64,000 bases of DNA from Pseudodesulfovibrio sediminis. Its GTDB lineage: Bacteria; Desulfobacterota; Desulfovibrionia; Desulfovibrionales; Desulfovibrionaceae. This document shows, one piece after another, positions 24,679-33,408 of this stretch (positions are counted from its first letter, which is position 1; the number at the start of each line of letters is the position of its first letter). Made by a program: the position numbers and the translations under genes. The DNA lies in the NCBI RefSeq assembly GCF_020886695.1, contig NZ_AP024485.1, forward strand, positions 3,415,001 to 3,479,000, written 5' to 3'. A model generated the notes under the pieces. It made no database searches and was not told the origin of the DNA. It saw only the letters and a program-made list of their open reading frames with translations.

Positions 24679-25380
24679 TTAACGGTTGGTGATCTCGGCC
24701 ATGGTGTCTCTGGCGAGTTCGTTGAGAAATTCTTTTTCTGTTCCGGGTTTCGGTCCGAGGAAGGGGCGCGCAGCCGGTTTGACTTCCCATTGCTGTTTGC
24801 CGCGCTTGGTGCCTGTTCGCATGTCTCGCAGGATGGCCCCGGCCTGACCAACAGACAGGTGGTCCATGATCCATTTGATGGACACGCGCCGGAGTGTGCA
24901 GCCCTTGCCGCGTTTTTTCTGGACGCGCAGCCGGTAGCCTTCGGCCTTCAATGCCTTGGCCTGCGCTCTGGTGGTCGGGGCTTTATAGTCGGGCCGCTTG
25001 TAGATTTTTTGGGCCTTGGCCGTGGTCCATGGTTCCGCGATACCGTATTGATGGCGTCCGGCAAGTCGTGCGGTGTAGTCATTGCCGAAGGTGACTTCCA
25101 CCCGGTCCGTGCCGCGCATGTACGGTTTTATGTGTCGTCCGAATCCGCGCAGCATCTTGCGTTTGTTGCGGGAGTCCTTGCGTGGTTCCATGGACGTTCC
25201 ATGGATGGTTTTTTGCTGGCGAATGTTCGCCTTGGCGGCTTTGGCCACCTTGCGGCCCATGCGCATGGTGATGTTGCGCCGGGTCCGGGGAGACATGGAC
25301 AGGATGTCCAATTGCTCATGCAGTCGGAGCCGTCCACGCGGATCCGTTTTGAGGCGAAGGGGGGCGTTACTCGACGGCAT
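24679..25380 (-). CDS. Tail completion protein gpS-like (virion morphogenesis)
   Basis: The 233-residue basic protein has an N-terminal helical stretch (LHEQLDILSMSPRTRRNITM), followed by RMGRKVAKAAKANIRQQKTI and DYTARLAGRHQYGIAEPWT, as in the P2 gpS/virion morphogenesis family. It is longer than P2 gpS (150 residues). It follows the gpR-like gene with a 14-base overlap, matching the R-S pair of P2. Confidence 0.75.
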   Translation of the reverse strand: MPSSNAPLRLKTDPRGRLRLHEQLDILSMSPRTRRNITMRMGRKVAKAAKANIRQQKTIHGTSMEPRKDSRNKRKMLRGFGRHIKPYMRGTDRVEVTFGNDYTARLAGRHQYGIAEPWTTAKAQKIYKRPDYKAPTTRAQAKALKAEGYRLRVQKKRGKGCTLRRVSIKWIMDHLSVGQAGAILRDMRTGTKRGKQQWEVKPAARPFLGPKPGTEKEFLNELARDTMAEITNR

Positions 25381-25825
25381 CAGCTGCCCCTTCCAAGGTT
25401 TCCAGCGTGTCGGCTACGTCGATGAGAACGTCTGCAATACGCCATTTTTTGCCGTTATAGGTGATAGGGCCGTCTTCGTACGGCACGATCTCCAGGGCTT
25501 CCTCGAACTCTATGGCCATATCAATGTCGGCGGTCCGGTCATCGTTCAATGAAATATCTATGTCGGGATCCTTGAGGCCCATGTTTTCGCGTTCCGGGTC
25601 GTTCTCCTGAAGCCACGCCGTCACAAAGGCTATAAACAACCGGCCATCGTCGCTGTAGTCCTCTATCTGGATCACGCCTTCATACTTGAAGCGTCCGACC
25701 TCGATGCCGTGGCCGAGGTTTTTGCCCGTGGGGATGATGGTCCCTTCGTCGGCAAAGGAATGGATGGCGTTGCCGGTTGCGCCTGCATCCTTCAGAGCTT
25801 CGGTCAGAGCTTGCAACAGCCTCAT
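25367..25825 (-). CDS. Tail completion protein gpR-like
   Basis: The 152-residue acidic protein follows the head-completion gene and precedes gpS-like, the place of P2 gpR. Sequence features are RLLQALTEALKDAG at the start, QIEDYSDDGRLFIAFVTAWL in the middle (the typical gpR W-L block) and a helical acidic end. It should help join head and tail. Confidence 0.7.
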   Translation of the reverse strand: MRLLQALTEALKDAGATGNAIHSFADEGTIIPTGKNLGHGIEVGRFKYEGVIQIEDYSDDGRLFIAFVTAWLQENDPERENMGLKDPDIDISLNDDRTADIDMAIEFEEALEIVPYEDGPITYNGKKWRIADVLIDVADTLETLEGAADAVE

Positions 25826-26322
25826 ATAAGCTCCACGGTGACGGGGCTTTCACCCTTGAAAGAGGCAATGGCATGCTGTGCGTAGGCAAGGAATGTGCTT
25901 TCGGTTTCCTCGTTTTCCCGCGCCTCGTTTCTGGCGGCTTCGCGCCGGTTAACAGTAGAGAATTGTTGCAGCAGGAAGGCCTTGGCGTGGCAATACACGG
26001 CCCGGCGGTAATGGATGAGCTTGACGGATTCGCCACCCAGCGCGTCAGAAGGAACGGCGGCAAGGTTCTCGTAGTCGAATTCGGCCAGCCCCTCGCGCCA
26101 GTGCTTGAGCTGGGTGTTTGCCCAGGCCATGCCGAGCTGCAGCCCATCCACAAGGATCATTTCCTCGTAGTCGAAGGGGAGCCGGTATCGTTTCTCGAAA
26201 TCCGCAACAGAAAGGTCAGGCCACCATCCGTCATTATTCACGGTGGTGGTTGATTCTTTGGTGGTATTGCCTGAAAAGCTCATTGTTGGTCCTTTGTTGG
26301 CTGCCCCCTTCGGCCTGGTCAC
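25822..26322 (-). CDS. Head completion protein gpL
   Basis: The 166-residue product (WWPDLSVADFEKRYRLPFDY ... LQLGMAWANTQLKHWREG) matches the size and pattern of P2 gpL, a connector protein that closes the capsid after packaging. It overlaps gpR-like by 4 bases and follows gpM. Confidence 0.82.
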   Translation of the reverse strand: MTRPKGAANKGPTMSFSGNTTKESTTTVNNDGWWPDLSVADFEKRYRLPFDYEEMILVDGLQLGMAWANTQLKHWREGLAEFDYENLAAVPSDALGGESVKLIHYRRAVYCHAKAFLLQQFSTVNRREAARNEARENEETESTFLAYAQHAIASFKGESPVTVELI

Positions 26323-26368
26323 AGGCTATTGCCCGAGCAGGCCTTGGGGGCAGCAGCGTATGGAGGAG

Positions 26369-27127
26369 CTACTTGTCGGAGTCCTTGGGATCTTCGCCGT
26401 CCGGCTTGGCTTCGGCAGCCGTGACCTTCTCGGCTTCAGCGGCCTTGGAGTCGTCGAGTCGTTTGGTCACTTCTGCCAACTTGGTCTTGACGGATTCGCC
26501 GAGGTCGTAGGCCTTTTGCAGATACTTCTGCGCGGCTTCAAGGTTGCCTGCTTCGTCTTCGAGCAAGCCCCTGAGCTTGTAGATTCGGCGGGAAAGTTTA
26601 TCGGTGATGTCCCATGCGTCCGAGCCGTCCGCGCCGGTCATGGCGTCGAACAGGGTGGAGAAATACGGTTCCACGGAATGGTCGGAATCCAATTGGTTCT
26701 TGGTCCACGTTTCCATGCACCGGGTCATGACGGTTTGGACATCGCTTTTGTACATATCCGTGGGCATGTCGATGTTGTTTTCAATGCAATAGAAGCCTAT
26801 TTTGAGGGCCAGTTCCACGCTGGCGACATCAAAGGACCAAACCATGTAATAGGGCAGCAGGTCGTGCTTCCAGCCCTGATCCATGAGGCGGTGGACATAG
26901 TCGATATACCTGGGGATAAGCGCGTTCAGCTTGTGCTGGGTCTTGGCCTCACGGGAGTTGAAGCCCGAAAGGGTTTTCAGATCTTCGCCCAGGGAAGCGT
27001 CGAGCAGCTTGGAGAGCTGGTCTTTGCCCATGGAAGTCTTTGCGCCGCCGGGTGTGCCGACAACAGATGCGGACGGGGGCGTTTGGCCGTCTTGAAATTT
27101 CTTCTGGTTTTTCTTCATCAAACTCAT
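26369..27127 (-). CDS. Terminase small/endonuclease subunit gpM
   Basis: The 252-residue protein has the P2 gpM layout: a helical centre (NALIPRYIDYVHRLMDQGWK, LLPYYMVWSFDVASVELALK) and a long acidic tail with repeated K/E/A residues ending in DGEDPKDSDK. It works with gpP to cut cos ends. It lies after the capsid gene as in P2. The tail is longer and more charged than in P2. Confidence 0.82.
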   Translation of the reverse strand: MSLMKKNQKKFQDGQTPPSASVVGTPGGAKTSMGKDQLSKLLDASLGEDLKTLSGFNSREAKTQHKLNALIPRYIDYVHRLMDQGWKHDLLPYYMVWSFDVASVELALKIGFYCIENNIDMPTDMYKSDVQTVMTRCMETWTKNQLDSDHSVEPYFSTLFDAMTGADGSDAWDITDKLSRRIYKLRGLLEDEAGNLEAAQKYLQKAYDLGESVKTKLAEVTKRLDDSKAAEAEKVTAAEAKPDGEDPKDSDK

Positions 27128-27200
27128 GGCTCACTCCTCCAGAGGTAAAAGGTGGGTGAGGGGGCAGCAGGGCCACCCCCTCTGTGCAAATCAAGGAAGA

Positions 27201-28238
27201 TTATTCCCAACCGTCGCCAGCGGCGTTCGGCATTTTGACGTTGTTGTCCTTGAATTCCATGCCTGCGAAAGCGCGGGGTTCTTCAACCACGTAGCCTTCA
27301 TTGCGGGAGTTGAAATCTTCCCAACGGTCCTTTTCAGGCTTGTCCTTGAGGTAACGACGCCAGGAGCCGGACTGGTGGTAGATGGAGAGGTTTTGGTAGC
27401 TGGTCACGATCATGGTGCGGTCCGGGATGAAACTCGGAGAGTCCCAGGGCATGCCGCCCATCAAACTCAACGCCTGATCAACACCGGCTTTTTCGGAAGG
27501 GGTGTTGCCCCATTTCTTGTAGAAGGTGCCGGTGCGGGTGCCGATCAATTCTTCGCCGACCAGTACGACAAGATTGTTGCGCAGATAGGTGGGGATTCCC
27601 TGTCGCAGGTCATGGGCTGCATCGTCCAAATTCTCGTAATCGCCGCCGGGACCGATGCGGATTTCTCCGGCGGTCGCGCCTTCTGTCAGGATGTTGCCAG
27701 CCAGCTTTTCACGCATGTACTGGAACCACCCTTTGTTGACGTCCTGCAGGAGTGGGTAAGTCTCAATGTTGGTGTTGGCTGCAGCCTCGACACCGTGCCA
27801 GCCGATCATGACTCGGTCGTTGGCAATCTGTTGCTGGACATACGCGGTATACAACGCGCCGAGGTTGGGGATCTTCTTGGCCCATGCGTCGAGTGTTGCG
27901 TATTCGATGTAGACATCGGAGTTGGTCTTGTGGAGCTGGTATTCCCATTCTTCAAGACCGAGGATGTTGCGGGGCTGCCGTTCGGTGTTGCCGTCCGAAG
28001 TGTTGGTCCGTCCGGACGCAGGGCTGTTGGCAGAACCAAGGACGTTCTTTCCGGCAAGCTCTTCAACGCCAACCACGTTAATCTTGCGGAGGAAATCTTC
28101 CTTTTCAACGATCTTGTCCTGGAATCGCTGTTCCAGCTCCGGGGTCACGCTGAACTGTTTTTCAACGCTTCCCACATTGTAGTTGGTTGCGAGCTGGGTG
28201 AGGAACGCGGCAAACAACTGTTGGGTTGCAAAATTCAT
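27201..28238 (-). CDS. Major capsid protein gpN
   Basis: The 345-residue product follows the scaffold gene and shows the gpN pattern: NFATQQLFAAFLTQLATNYN at the N terminus, EWEYQLHKTNSDVYIEYATL and a C-terminal EDFNSRNEGYVVEEPRAFAG. Residues near the start are probably removed by the gpO protease. It builds the icosahedral head. Confidence 0.9.
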   Translation of the reverse strand: MNFATQQLFAAFLTQLATNYNVGSVEKQFSVTPELEQRFQDKIVEKEDFLRKINVVGVEELAGKNVLGSANSPASGRTNTSDGNTERQPRNILGLEEWEYQLHKTNSDVYIEYATLDAWAKKIPNLGALYTAYVQQQIANDRVMIGWHGVEAAANTNIETYPLLQDVNKGWFQYMREKLAGNILTEGATAGEIRIGPGGDYENLDDAAHDLRQGIPTYLRNNLVVLVGEELIGTRTGTFYKKWGNTPSEKAGVDQALSLMGGMPWDSPSFIPDRTMIVTSYQNLSIYHQSGSWRRYLKDKPEKDRWEDFNSRNEGYVVEEPRAFAGMEFKDNNVKMPNAAGDGWE

Positions 28239-28246
28239 GGCCCCTC

Positions 28247-28570
28247 CTACAGGAAGTCCGCGCCGGGAGTGGCGGGAGCATTGTTTTCAGGGGCATTGGT
28301 GCCGGGGTTGACCTGCTCGAAACGCTTGGTCAGGCCATCGACCTGGGCGGAGAAGTCGGTCTTGAGGGCGTCCAGCTTGTCGCTGAAAGGCTTCATGGCT
28401 GCCGAGATATCGGCGGCGAAGTCCTGTGTGCCTTCGTCGGAGGGCGCACCGTCATCGGTGCCGGGTTCCTCAACGGGCGGCTGCGCGGCGAACTTCTGTT
28501 CAAACGAGTCGAGTCGCTTGTCCTGATCGTCGAGCCTGCCCATGAGCTGGTTGAACTGCTGTTCGTTCAT
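28247..28570 (-). CDS. Possible separate scaffold form from internal start in gpO
   Basis: Codon 189 of gpO is an ATG preceded by GAGG with 5 bases of spacing, a good ribosome-binding site. Starting there gives a 107-residue product that is just the helical scaffold domain (MNEQQFNQLMGRLDDQD). Nested scaffold starts are known in other phages (lambda Nu3). Use of this start is not proven. Confidence 0.45.
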   Translation of the reverse strand: MNEQQFNQLMGRLDDQDKRLDSFEQKFAAQPPVEEPGTDDGAPSDEGTQDFAADISAAMKPFSDKLDALKTDFSAQVDGLTKRFEQVNPGTNAPENNAPATPGADFL

Positions 28571-29134
28571 GGTGTCCTCTTCGGGTTCGGGGGTTGCCCC
28601 CTGGTTGTGGGGAATATTGAGGCCGAATTTCCGCATGGCGTTGGTGAACCATGACGGGGCTTCAGTGTCCGACTGGCCTTCCTGCAGGTCGCCGAGTTCG
28701 ACGCCGTCAACAAAAAGGTCGTCGGGGTTCTGCTTCCGGTGAGAAAAATGGAGTTCCGAGGTGCCGAGACTGGCCGGGATGTCCGTCACGGCCAGGCCGG
28801 TCAGGTAACACTTGCCGGATTTGGCAAAGTCGGGGGTCAGCTCCATGGAGGTGAACAGCTTTTGCTTGTTCTTGTTCTGTGACAGCAACCATTCGTTGGG
28901 CTGCAGCTTGGCGTACAGGCTGACAATGCCGTCCTTTTCTTCGGCTTTCAGCGCGACGACTTTGCCGAAGTTGCCGTAAAATCGGAAATGGTCAATCCAG
29001 ATCACGGCGGTGTATTTCGCGGGATCGTATCCCTCGGCAGCATCAAGCAGCCATTGGCCTTCGATCTCCCGTCCGTCCATGGTTGGACCGGACTGCCCTA
29101 TCTTTTTCCAATCGGTGGTGAATGTATTCGGCAT
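28247..29134 (-). CDS. Capsid scaffold/protease gpO
   Basis: The 295-residue protein joins an N-terminal protease part (WKKIGQSGPTMDGREIEGQW, VIWIDHFRFYGNFGKV; a conserved His and likely Ser/Asp) to a C-terminal coiled scaffold (NQLMGRLDDQDKRLDSFEQK). ATG 29134 starts at the conserved PNTFTTDWKK block; an upstream ATG at 29179 would add a short non-conserved tail. It guides head assembly and cleaves itself, portal and capsid proteins, as P2 gpO does. It is the first gene of the leftward late operon. Confidence 0.82.
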   Translation of the reverse strand: MPNTFTTDWKKIGQSGPTMDGREIEGQWLLDAAEGYDPAKYTAVIWIDHFRFYGNFGKVVALKAEEKDGIVSLYAKLQPNEWLLSQNKNKQKLFTSMELTPDFAKSGKCYLTGLAVTDIPASLGTSELHFSHRKQNPDDLFVDGVELGDLQEGQSDTEAPSWFTNAMRKFGLNIPHNQGATPEPEEDTMNEQQFNQLMGRLDDQDKRLDSFEQKFAAQPPVEEPGTDDGAPSDEGTQDFAADISAAMKPFSDKLDALKTDFSAQVDGLTKRFEQVNPGTNAPENNAPATPGADFL

Positions 29135-29176
29135 GGCGCAAGAGTACGCGTGGTGGAAAAGCAGATGCAATAAAAG

Positions 29177-29205
29177 CAATTCCTATTCATGAAAAAACGG
29201 AATTG
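29177..29205. promoter_or_regulatory. Inverted repeat between divergent late operons
   Basis: CAATTCC and GGAATTG form perfect 7-bp arms 15 bases apart in the only gap between the leftward capsid operon and the rightward terminase operon. It is a candidate binding site for the Ogr-type activator encoded at 32028. No classic -35 box is seen beside it. Confidence 0.4.
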
Positions 29206-29246
29206 AATCAGGCGCATACTCTATAAGGTCAATGTATTGATACTGC

Positions 29247-31007
29247 ATGAATCAGCATGCAGATGAAGTCATACAGGCTGCCAAGTCGCTTTATTTGAAA
29301 GGAAACAAGGTCGGCGAGATTTGCAAGACCTTGTCTGTCCCAAAACGGACGGTGTACCATTGGCGTAACATCGGCCAATGGGATTCCCTTTTTGTCGATG
29401 AGTCGGCAGTGCATTGCGTGGCCCGTCGATACACCGTGCTGGTGGAACGTGAGGACAAGACCTCCGGCGAGCTGAAGGAAATGGATCGGCTCCTGGATCA
29501 CATGCTGCGCTTGCGTGAGATGAAGATCCGGGAGATGGAAGCCGCCAATGAGGAGCGCGACCAGGGCAAGCCGGTCGTGGGTGGCAGGACGCGCCGTCCG
29601 AATAAGAAGCGCGGCAAGGTCATAAAGAACGATGTCTCTCACCTTACGGCCAAAGACTTCAAAGATAAGTTCCACGCCCACTACTATGAATACCAGCATG
29701 AGCTGCGCCGGAATAAACACCACCGAACCCGCAACATTCTGAAGTCCCGCCAGATCGGAGCCACCTGGTACTTTGCCCAGGAGGCCTTCGAGGACGCCAC
29801 GCTTACGGGCGACAATCAGATTTTCCTTTCAGCTACCCGCCGTCAGGCCGACGTGTTCCGCGCCTACATCGTGGCCGTGGCAAAAGAGAAATTCGACATC
29901 GAGCTGAAGGGCAAGGATGAGATTGTCCTGCACACGGCCAAGGGACCTGCCACGCTCTATTTTCTGTCCAATAATTCCAAGTCCGCGCAGTCCTATCATG
30001 GGCATGTGTACATCGATGAATATTTCTGGATCACGAAATTCAACGAGCTGTACAAGGTCGCCACCGGCATGGCCGCGCACAAGAAGTGGCGGCGCACCCT
30101 GTTCTCCACGCCGTCCGCAGTCACCCATGACGCCTATGATCTATGGACCGGTGACCGTTTCAACAAACGATGGAGGCGCAAAAACAAGCGTAAGGAATTT
30201 CCCTCTTTCAAGGAGTGTCAGGCCGGAGCCGTTGGGCCGGATAAAGTATGGCGGTATGTCATCACCCTGAAGGACGCGGAAAATGGCGGCTGTGATCTAT
30301 TCGACAGTGATGAGCTGCGTTTGGAATACAGCCCGGATGAATTCCGCAACCTGTTCATGTGCGAGTTTGTGGATGACACGCAGGCCGTGTTCAAGCTCCA
30401 CGATTTGGAAGCCTGTTATTGTGACATTGACGACTGGACAGACTTTGATCCAGACGCTCTGCGCCCATTCGGCGACATGCCTGTGTGGGGTGGGTATGAC
30501 CCCAGCCGCCACCGGGATGATTCTTCCTTTGTTATTCTTGCGCCGCCACTGAAGCCGGGCGGAAAGTTTCGGATATTGGCCCGGTTTAAATGGGTCAATA
30601 AGTCTTTCTCCTGGCAGGCTGACCAGATTGAGGAACTGACCAAGCGTTTCAATTTCGTCCACATCGGCATCGATGTCACCGGGCCGGGGTATGGCGTGTA
30701 TGAAAACGTGAAGGCGTTTTTCCCGGCAGCCATGCCCATCCATTACAGCCTCACCACCAAAATAGAATTGGTCCTGAAGGGCAAGGACGTCATCGAGAGC
30801 GGACGCCTGGAATGGGACGCCGGACAGTCCGACATTGCCCACGCCTTCCTGACCATCCGGCAGGACACGACCGGCAGCGGTATGGTCACTTATTCGGCAG
30901 GACGGACCGAGGCCACCGGCCATGCGGATGTGGCCTGGGCCATCATGCACGCCCTCTACAACGAACCCCTGAACGTGAAGCATAAACAAAAAGTCGTCAT
31001 TGCCTGA
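29247..31007 (+). CDS. Terminase large subunit gpP
   Basis: The 586-residue protein has an N-terminal helix-turn-helix-like part (EVIQAAKSLYLKGNKVGEIC), an ATPase with KSRQIGAT near residue 170 as the phosphate loop and HVYIDEYFW as Walker B, and a nuclease domain beginning GGYDPSRHRDDSSFVIL and ending with AWAIMHALYNEP. It packages DNA into the head. It is read away from the capsid genes, as in P2 P and Q. The start is the first ATG after the divergent promoter region. Confidence 0.92.
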   Translation: MNQHADEVIQAAKSLYLKGNKVGEICKTLSVPKRTVYHWRNIGQWDSLFVDESAVHCVARRYTVLVEREDKTSGELKEMDRLLDHMLRLREMKIREMEAANEERDQGKPVVGGRTRRPNKKRGKVIKNDVSHLTAKDFKDKFHAHYYEYQHELRRNKHHRTRNILKSRQIGATWYFAQEAFEDATLTGDNQIFLSATRRQADVFRAYIVAVAKEKFDIELKGKDEIVLHTAKGPATLYFLSNNSKSAQSYHGHVYIDEYFWITKFNELYKVATGMAAHKKWRRTLFSTPSAVTHDAYDLWTGDRFNKRWRRKNKRKEFPSFKECQAGAVGPDKVWRYVITLKDAENGGCDLFDSDELRLEYSPDEFRNLFMCEFVDDTQAVFKLHDLEACYCDIDDWTDFDPDALRPFGDMPVWGGYDPSRHRDDSSFVILAPPLKPGGKFRILARFKWVNKSFSWQADQIEELTKRFNFVHIGIDVTGPGYGVYENVKAFFPAAMPIHYSLTTKIELVLKGKDVIESGRLEWDAGQSDIAHAFLTIRQDTTGSGMVTYSAGRTEATGHADVAWAIMHALYNEPLNVKHKQKVVIA

Positions 31008-31025
31008 CAACAATAAGGAGCATCC

Positions 31026-32006
31026 ATGAGCGATTCCCAGATATTTACTTTTGGCGATCCAGAGCCGGTTCTGGATGGTGCCATCTATGACAATCTCGGC
31101 GCGTACCTGTGGGACAATGGGCGATACTATGAAACGCCTGTTCCGCTGACCGGCCTTGCCCGGCTTCTGCGCGCCAACGCCTACCATGGCCCGGCCCTTG
31201 GGTTTAAAACTCAGCAGATCATGCGTGGCTTTCATGCATCCAATGCGGTCAGTCGTAAGGCCATGAAAGCCATGGCAAAGGATTATGTGGTTTTTGAAAA
31301 TGCCTATTTTCAGAAGATTCGTAATTTCATCGGTGAAGTGGTGGAGCTGAAGCACCTCCCGGCAATTAACATGCGTCGCATGAAGGAACCGGACACCTTT
31401 TGCATGCTTCAGATCCACGGCGAGCTGCTCCCGTTTGAACAGGGCGAAGTCCTGCATATCAAGAGCTATGACGTCAGCCAGACCATTTACGGTTTGCCGG
31501 AATATCTGGGCGCGATCCAGTCCATGTTGCTCAATGAAGAGGCCACCCTGTTCAGGCGCAAGTATTATCGGAACGGCGCGCACATGGGCTACGTGTTTAA
31601 TACGACGGGCAACATAGACAAGGACGCTCAGGAACAACTGAAAGAAAAAATCAAAGGCACCAAAGGGCTGGGGAATTTCCGGTCCATGTATGTCCATATC
31701 CCTGACGGGGACAAGGACTCCGTTCGGATTCTGCCAGTGGGTGACTTCTCAACCAAAGACGAATTGGAAAAAATCAAGAATCTGTCTCGGGATGACATTA
31801 TCGCGGCCCACCGCATGCCCCCGGCCCTGGCCTGCCTCATCCCGCAGAATCAAACCGGCTTCGGCGACATCGTCAAGATCGACGCCGTGTATCAGAAAAA
31901 CGAGATCCACCCCATTCAAGATGAACTGGCCGAGGATATCAATGAAGTTCTTGTGCAGCGTGACCGAATCTCGTTTGACCGTGAAACTGACAATCAGGCA
32001 GTGTGA
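31026..32006 (+). CDS. Portal protein gpQ
   Basis: The 326-residue product fits the P2 portal: FTFGDPEPVLDG at the N terminus, VPLTGLARLLRANAYHGPAL, NAYFQKIRNFIGEVVEL, HIKSYDVSQTIYGLPEYLGA and the tunnel-forming C-terminal part with RDDIIAAHRMPPALACLIPQ. It forms the ring through which DNA enters. GGAG lies 5-8 bases before the ATG, 18 bases after gpP. Confidence 0.92.
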   Translation: MSDSQIFTFGDPEPVLDGAIYDNLGAYLWDNGRYYETPVPLTGLARLLRANAYHGPALGFKTQQIMRGFHASNAVSRKAMKAMAKDYVVFENAYFQKIRNFIGEVVELKHLPAINMRRMKEPDTFCMLQIHGELLPFEQGEVLHIKSYDVSQTIYGLPEYLGAIQSMLLNEEATLFRRKYYRNGAHMGYVFNTTGNIDKDAQEQLKEKIKGTKGLGNFRSMYVHIPDGDKDSVRILPVGDFSTKDELEKIKNLSRDDIIAAHRMPPALACLIPQNQTGFGDIVKIDAVYQKNEIHPIQDELAEDINEVLVQRDRISFDRETDNQAV

Positions 32007-32027
32007 TGAATCAACGAGGAAAACACC

Positions 32028-32285
32028 ATGGCATTCAGAGTATATTGTCCCACATGCGGCAAGGTCGCCCGAATCACCAGCTCCAACAATATGAACCGGC
32101 AGTTCAAGCAGGCATATTGCATCTGCTCGAACCCGGCTTGCGGCCACACGTTCGTAATGAATGTCGAGTTTGACCACACCCTCAGTCCCTCGGCCCTGTC
32201 CATCCCGGAGAACCTGCGCAAGCAGATCCGCGAGACAGACCCCGCCCACCAGGCTTCCTTGTTTCAGGACATGGGTATCGGCTGA
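32028..32285 (+). CDS. ogr: Ogr/Delta-type late transcription activator
   Basis: The 85-residue protein has the Ogr zinc finger: Cys7, Cys10, then Cys33 and Cys38 (CPTCGK ... CSNPACGH). In P2-like phages it contacts the alpha subunit of RNA polymerase and turns on late promoters. Here it lies 21 bases after the portal gene, in the same transcript as terminase and portal, not beside the tail gene D as in P2. That would put the activator under its own control. Confidence 0.88.
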   Translation: MAFRVYCPTCGKVARITSSNNMNRQFKQAYCICSNPACGHTFVMNVEFDHTLSPSALSIPENLRKQIRETDPAHQASLFQDMGIG

Positions 32286-32302
32286 ATTTTATACAAAATA
32301 GA

Positions 32303-32341
32303 AAGCCCCGGCAGCGTAAATGCTGTCGGGGCTTTGCTTTT
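32303..32341. terminator. Bidirectional terminator between ogr and membrane gene
   Basis: AAAGCCCCGGCAGC pairs with GCTGTCGGGGCTTT across a short AT-rich loop; A and T runs flank it. It separates convergent genes. Confidence 0.85.
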
Positions 32342-32915
32342 AATCTGACTTAGGATCGTTCAATTCTTGCGGAGATGCGATTTGAATTGTTTGTGTCACG
32401 GTGTCACCTACATGTTCCATCTCGTTGAGGATTCCTCTAAGGAGGTTGGTGAATCCGATATTGAATCCAATCAGGCTTAAGTAAAAAATTCCAATAAGAA
32501 GTGCTGCTAAGAATGTCCCGATAATACTGGAAGTGATGTTTTTCCTCCAACTGCCTTTCAGTCGATCCTTGATTTCTTCTTCCATGACTGCAGTCATTTC
32601 TGTGACGGTATCAGCGCTAACTTCGTTGAAGACTGCCGCCATTTTTTCCGAAGCATCTTGTTTGTATATGTCTACATGTTCACAACAGGTTTCATGGAAT
32701 GCTATGAGTTCTTTATCTGAAGGCCCTCGGTTGTTTGTCTCTTTGAACTGCTTGATGTAAGCTATTTTTTTCTTTTTATAGAGGCCATAAGCGACGAGCC
32801 CGAGGAAATCCTCGGGCCCTTCGACTATTTTTTCGTAAATGAAATTGTAATGGCGTTCTTTATTATCTGATTGTGAGGACTTTTTCGAACGCGGCCCTGA
32901 CTTTTTCTTTGTCAT
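32340..32915 (-). CDS. Membrane protein of unknown function
   Basis: The 191-residue product has a basic N terminus (TKKKSGPRSKKSS), a soluble helical middle (SDKELIAFHETCCEHVDIYK, MTAVMEEEIKDRLKGSW), two membrane helices (NITSSIIGTFLAALLIGIFY and the following stretch) and a short tail. The start at 32915 is chosen as the first ATG compatible with the basic N terminus; a longer form from 32999 is possible. It is AT-rich cargo in the zone where P2 carries tin and old, so an immunity or exclusion role is conceivable. Confidence 0.6.
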   Translation of the reverse strand: MTKKKSGPRSKKSSQSDNKERHYNFIYEKIVEGPEDFLGLVAYGLYKKKKIAYIKQFKETNNRGPSDKELIAFHETCCEHVDIYKQDASEKMAAVFNEVSADTVTEMTAVMEEEIKDRLKGSWRKNITSSIIGTFLAALLIGIFYLSLIGFNIGFTNLLRGILNEMEHVGDTVTQTIQIASPQELNDPKSD

Positions 32916-33036
32916 AAATAAATTCCGGCATCTTAACAGATGACCTGGCTTTGCGCCTAGGTTGAGAAGATTCGCCGGATACAATACGTGTGTTCGCACG
33001 CTTGACGGCTTCCGGTGTTACTTCAATCTTGACCAT
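32863..33036 (-). CDS. Small basic protein overlapping the membrane gene
   Basis: A 57-codon frame (MVKIEVTPEAVKRANTRIVS ... VRAAFEKVLTIR) has GAGG 6 bases before its ATG. It overlaps the next gene by about 50 bases in another frame, which would couple their translation. The size and place resemble an antitoxin or regulator, but no family is recognised. Confidence 0.45.
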   Translation of the reverse strand: MVKIEVTPEAVKRANTRIVSGESSQPRRKARSSVKMPEFIYDKEKVRAAFEKVLTIR

Positions 33037-33213
33037 TGTTTCCTCGCAAAGTGCTAAAATGATGACACTTTTTATTTTTTTCGTTGCAAGATGACAACAT
33101 TCTGCCTTTCATTTTAGAAAAAAACAAGAAATTTGTTTCTTGGCGTGGTTTAAAAAAAATATAAAATGTTTCAATCTTTTAAATAGGCATCCGTGGGCTG
33201 TCACGCAATAGCG

Positions 33214-33244
33214 AAGCCCCGACCTTGATCGGGGCTTTCCTTTT
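33214..33244. terminator. Terminator downstream of helical protein B
   Basis: AGCCCCGA pairs with TCGGGGCT around CCTTGA; a T-run follows on the plus strand and a shorter one on the minus strand. It ends the second C4-linked operon. Confidence 0.7.
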
Positions 33245-33408
33245 TAATTATTTCGAGCCGAGTCCAATGCCTCTAAACAGGCGTCCAGATCGTTGGCTAG
33301 GAGGTTGAGTAGGGCTGCTAGGCCGACTCGCTCCAATTGGTTGGATAAGTAGCGTAGGGAATGGACAACAAGGGAAACTCGGTTGAGGGCTTGGTCCGGT
33401 TCCATCAT
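33244..33408 (-). CDS. Small helical protein B (54 aa)
   Basis: The 54-residue product (DQALNRVSLVVHSLRYLSNQ ... LANDLDACLEALDSARNN) is helical throughout and resembles helical proteins A and C in its pattern of leucines and acidic ends. Its start overlaps the stop of the preceding 54-codon gene (ATGA), so the two are coupled and both depend on the C4-like RNA upstream. Function unknown. Confidence 0.6.
   Translation of the reverse strand: MMEPDQALNRVSLVVHSLRYLSNQLERVGLAALLNLLANDLDACLEALDSARNN

Noticed and set aside
27126-28526. 466-codon plus-strand frame opposite capsid and scaffold genes
   Set aside because: It crosses two genes with clear P2 counterparts on the other strand and has no recognisable domain.
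30297-31697. 466-codon minus-strand frame opposite terminase and portal
   Set aside because: Terminase and portal on the plus strand have clear motifs; the opposite frame is a by-product of codon bias.
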